A DNA stretch of 64,000 nt, from contig NZ_BPQG01000008.1 of assembly GCF_022179125.1 (NCBI RefSeq), positions 1 through 64,000 of the forward strand, in the 5' to 3' direction. Below, piece by piece: positions 63,517-64,000 of this stretch (position 1 is its first letter; every line of letters begins with the position of its first letter). A program made the position numbers and the translations under genes. The stretch comes from Methylobacterium cerastii (GTDB lineage Bacteria > Pseudomonadota > Alphaproteobacteria > Rhizobiales > Beijerinckiaceae). The notes beneath the pieces were generated by a model. The model had not been told where the DNA came from, did no database searches, and worked only from the letters and a program-made list of their open reading frames with translations.

Positions 63517-64000
63517 ATGTCCGACACGATCCACCTGAAAGCCGCCGACGGCACCGAAGCGGCCTTGGCGCTCGCCGGCGCCGAGCCGGTGTCGTGGCGG
63601 GTGGGCGGCACCGAATATCTCTGGAACGGCAATCCCGAGCACTGGAACCGGCACGCGCCCTGGCTCTTCCCGGTGGTAGGCGCCTCGGCCGGCGGGGTGG
63701 TGCGGGTCGAGGGCCGGACCTACCCGATGGCGCAGCACGGCTTCGCCCGCGACCTGCCCTTCGCGGTGGTGGAGCGGGCCGACGACGCCGTCACCCTGCG
63801 CCTGACCGAGACGTCCGAGACGCTGGCGCATTATCCCTTCCGGTTCCGCCTCGACGTCACCGCCCGGGTGCGCCCGGCCGGGCTCGACTTCGCGATCGCG
63901 GTCCACAATCCGGGCGATACGGCCCTGCCCTACGGGCTCGGCTTCCACCCGGCCTTCCCCTGGCCGTTCGCAGGCGGCACGCGGGCGGCCGACGGCGGCT
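63517..64000 (+). CDS. Aldose 1-epimerase family protein, 3' truncated
   Basis: The frame begins MSDTIHLKAADGTEAALALAG and is open to the window edge (161 codons). EPVSWRVGGTEYLWNGNPEHWNRHAPWLFPVVGA, the catalytic-type histidines in YPMAQHGFARDLPF and LGFHPAFPWPF, and the mutarotase-like beta-sandwich pattern mark it as the galactose mutarotase superfamily. The rest lies beyond the window. GGAGATCAC precedes the ATG. Confidence 0.8.
   Translation, partial: MSDTIHLKAADGTEAALALAGAEPVSWRVGGTEYLWNGNPEHWNRHAPWLFPVVGASAGGVVRVEGRTYPMAQHGFARDLPFAVVERADDAVTLRLTETSETLAHYPFRFRLDVTARVRPAGLDFAIAVHNPGDTALPYGLGFHPAFPWPFAGGTRAADGG

Overview
The window is about 70 percent GC, gene dense, and reads as a chromosomal segment of an alphaproteobacterium of the order Hyphomicrobiales (Rhizobiales), most likely Methylobacterium or a close relative. 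Supporting signs: a Bacteria_small_SRP RNA immediately upstream of dnaX and ybaB; the alphaproteobacterial block nuoA-N, birA, rnj, mce, DUF1467, proS, lolC/E, lolD; a bifunctional TsaE-kinase next to a MurU-like nucleotidyltransferase and addB; a BciA-type divinyl chlorophyllide reductase (aerobic anoxygenic phototroph); a glutathione-dependent formaldehyde pair (frmA, fghA); and a periplasmic SorAB sulfite dehydrogenase. These assignments come from protein motifs and gene order only. No search was run.

Layout. 1-3.2 kb: 3' part of a PodJ-like, Sel1-repeat polarity protein. 3.3-6.3 kb: DUF3429 membrane protein, then ybaB and dnaX on the minus strand with the SRP RNA (ffs) just upstream of them. 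6.3-9.7 kb: O-antigen ligase-like membrane protein, PuuE-like deacetylase, bciA. 9.8-13.3 kb: addA, separated from addB. 13.5-15.6 kb: frmA-fghA. 15.7-18.7 kb: sorA-sorB, a small membrane protein and a YeiH-type putative sulfate exporter, which together look like a sulfite oxidation and sulfate export island. 18.8-20.1 kb: a DapA-family aldolase and a repeat-rich gap with a MITE-like palindromic element.

20.1-26.6 kb (minus): tsaE-amgK fusion, murU, a PIN-domain toxin-like pair, addB. 26.7-33.4 kb: signalling genes (cNMP-EAL, LuxR, receiver-GGDEF), a METTL20-like methyltransferase, a glycosyltransferase and topoisomerase IB. 33.5-34.8 kb: small hypothetical and exported proteins. 35.0-38.4 kb: proS-lolC/E-lolD. 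38.58-38.76 kb: a promoter, structured RNA and intrinsic terminator that look like an unannotated small RNA. 38.9-42.3 kb: mce, DUF1467, rnj, birA. 42.3-57.7 kb: the complete 14-gene complex I operon, all on the minus strand. 58.1 kb: tRNA-Asp. 58.2-61.5 kb: an OmpR/histidine-kinase system divergent from a secreted OB/PepSY-like protein, then a MEPMKP-repeat protein. 61.7-64.0 kb: PglK-like ABC flippase and a truncated aldose 1-epimerase.

The most interesting unexplained items are the structured sRNA candidate at 38.6 kb, the PIN/partner pair translationally coupled to addB, the addA/addB split, the inverted-repeat elements, and the palindromes between the two-component system and its divergent neighbour. 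Most of the window is core metabolism. I found no CRISPR array, prophage, transposase or defence island.
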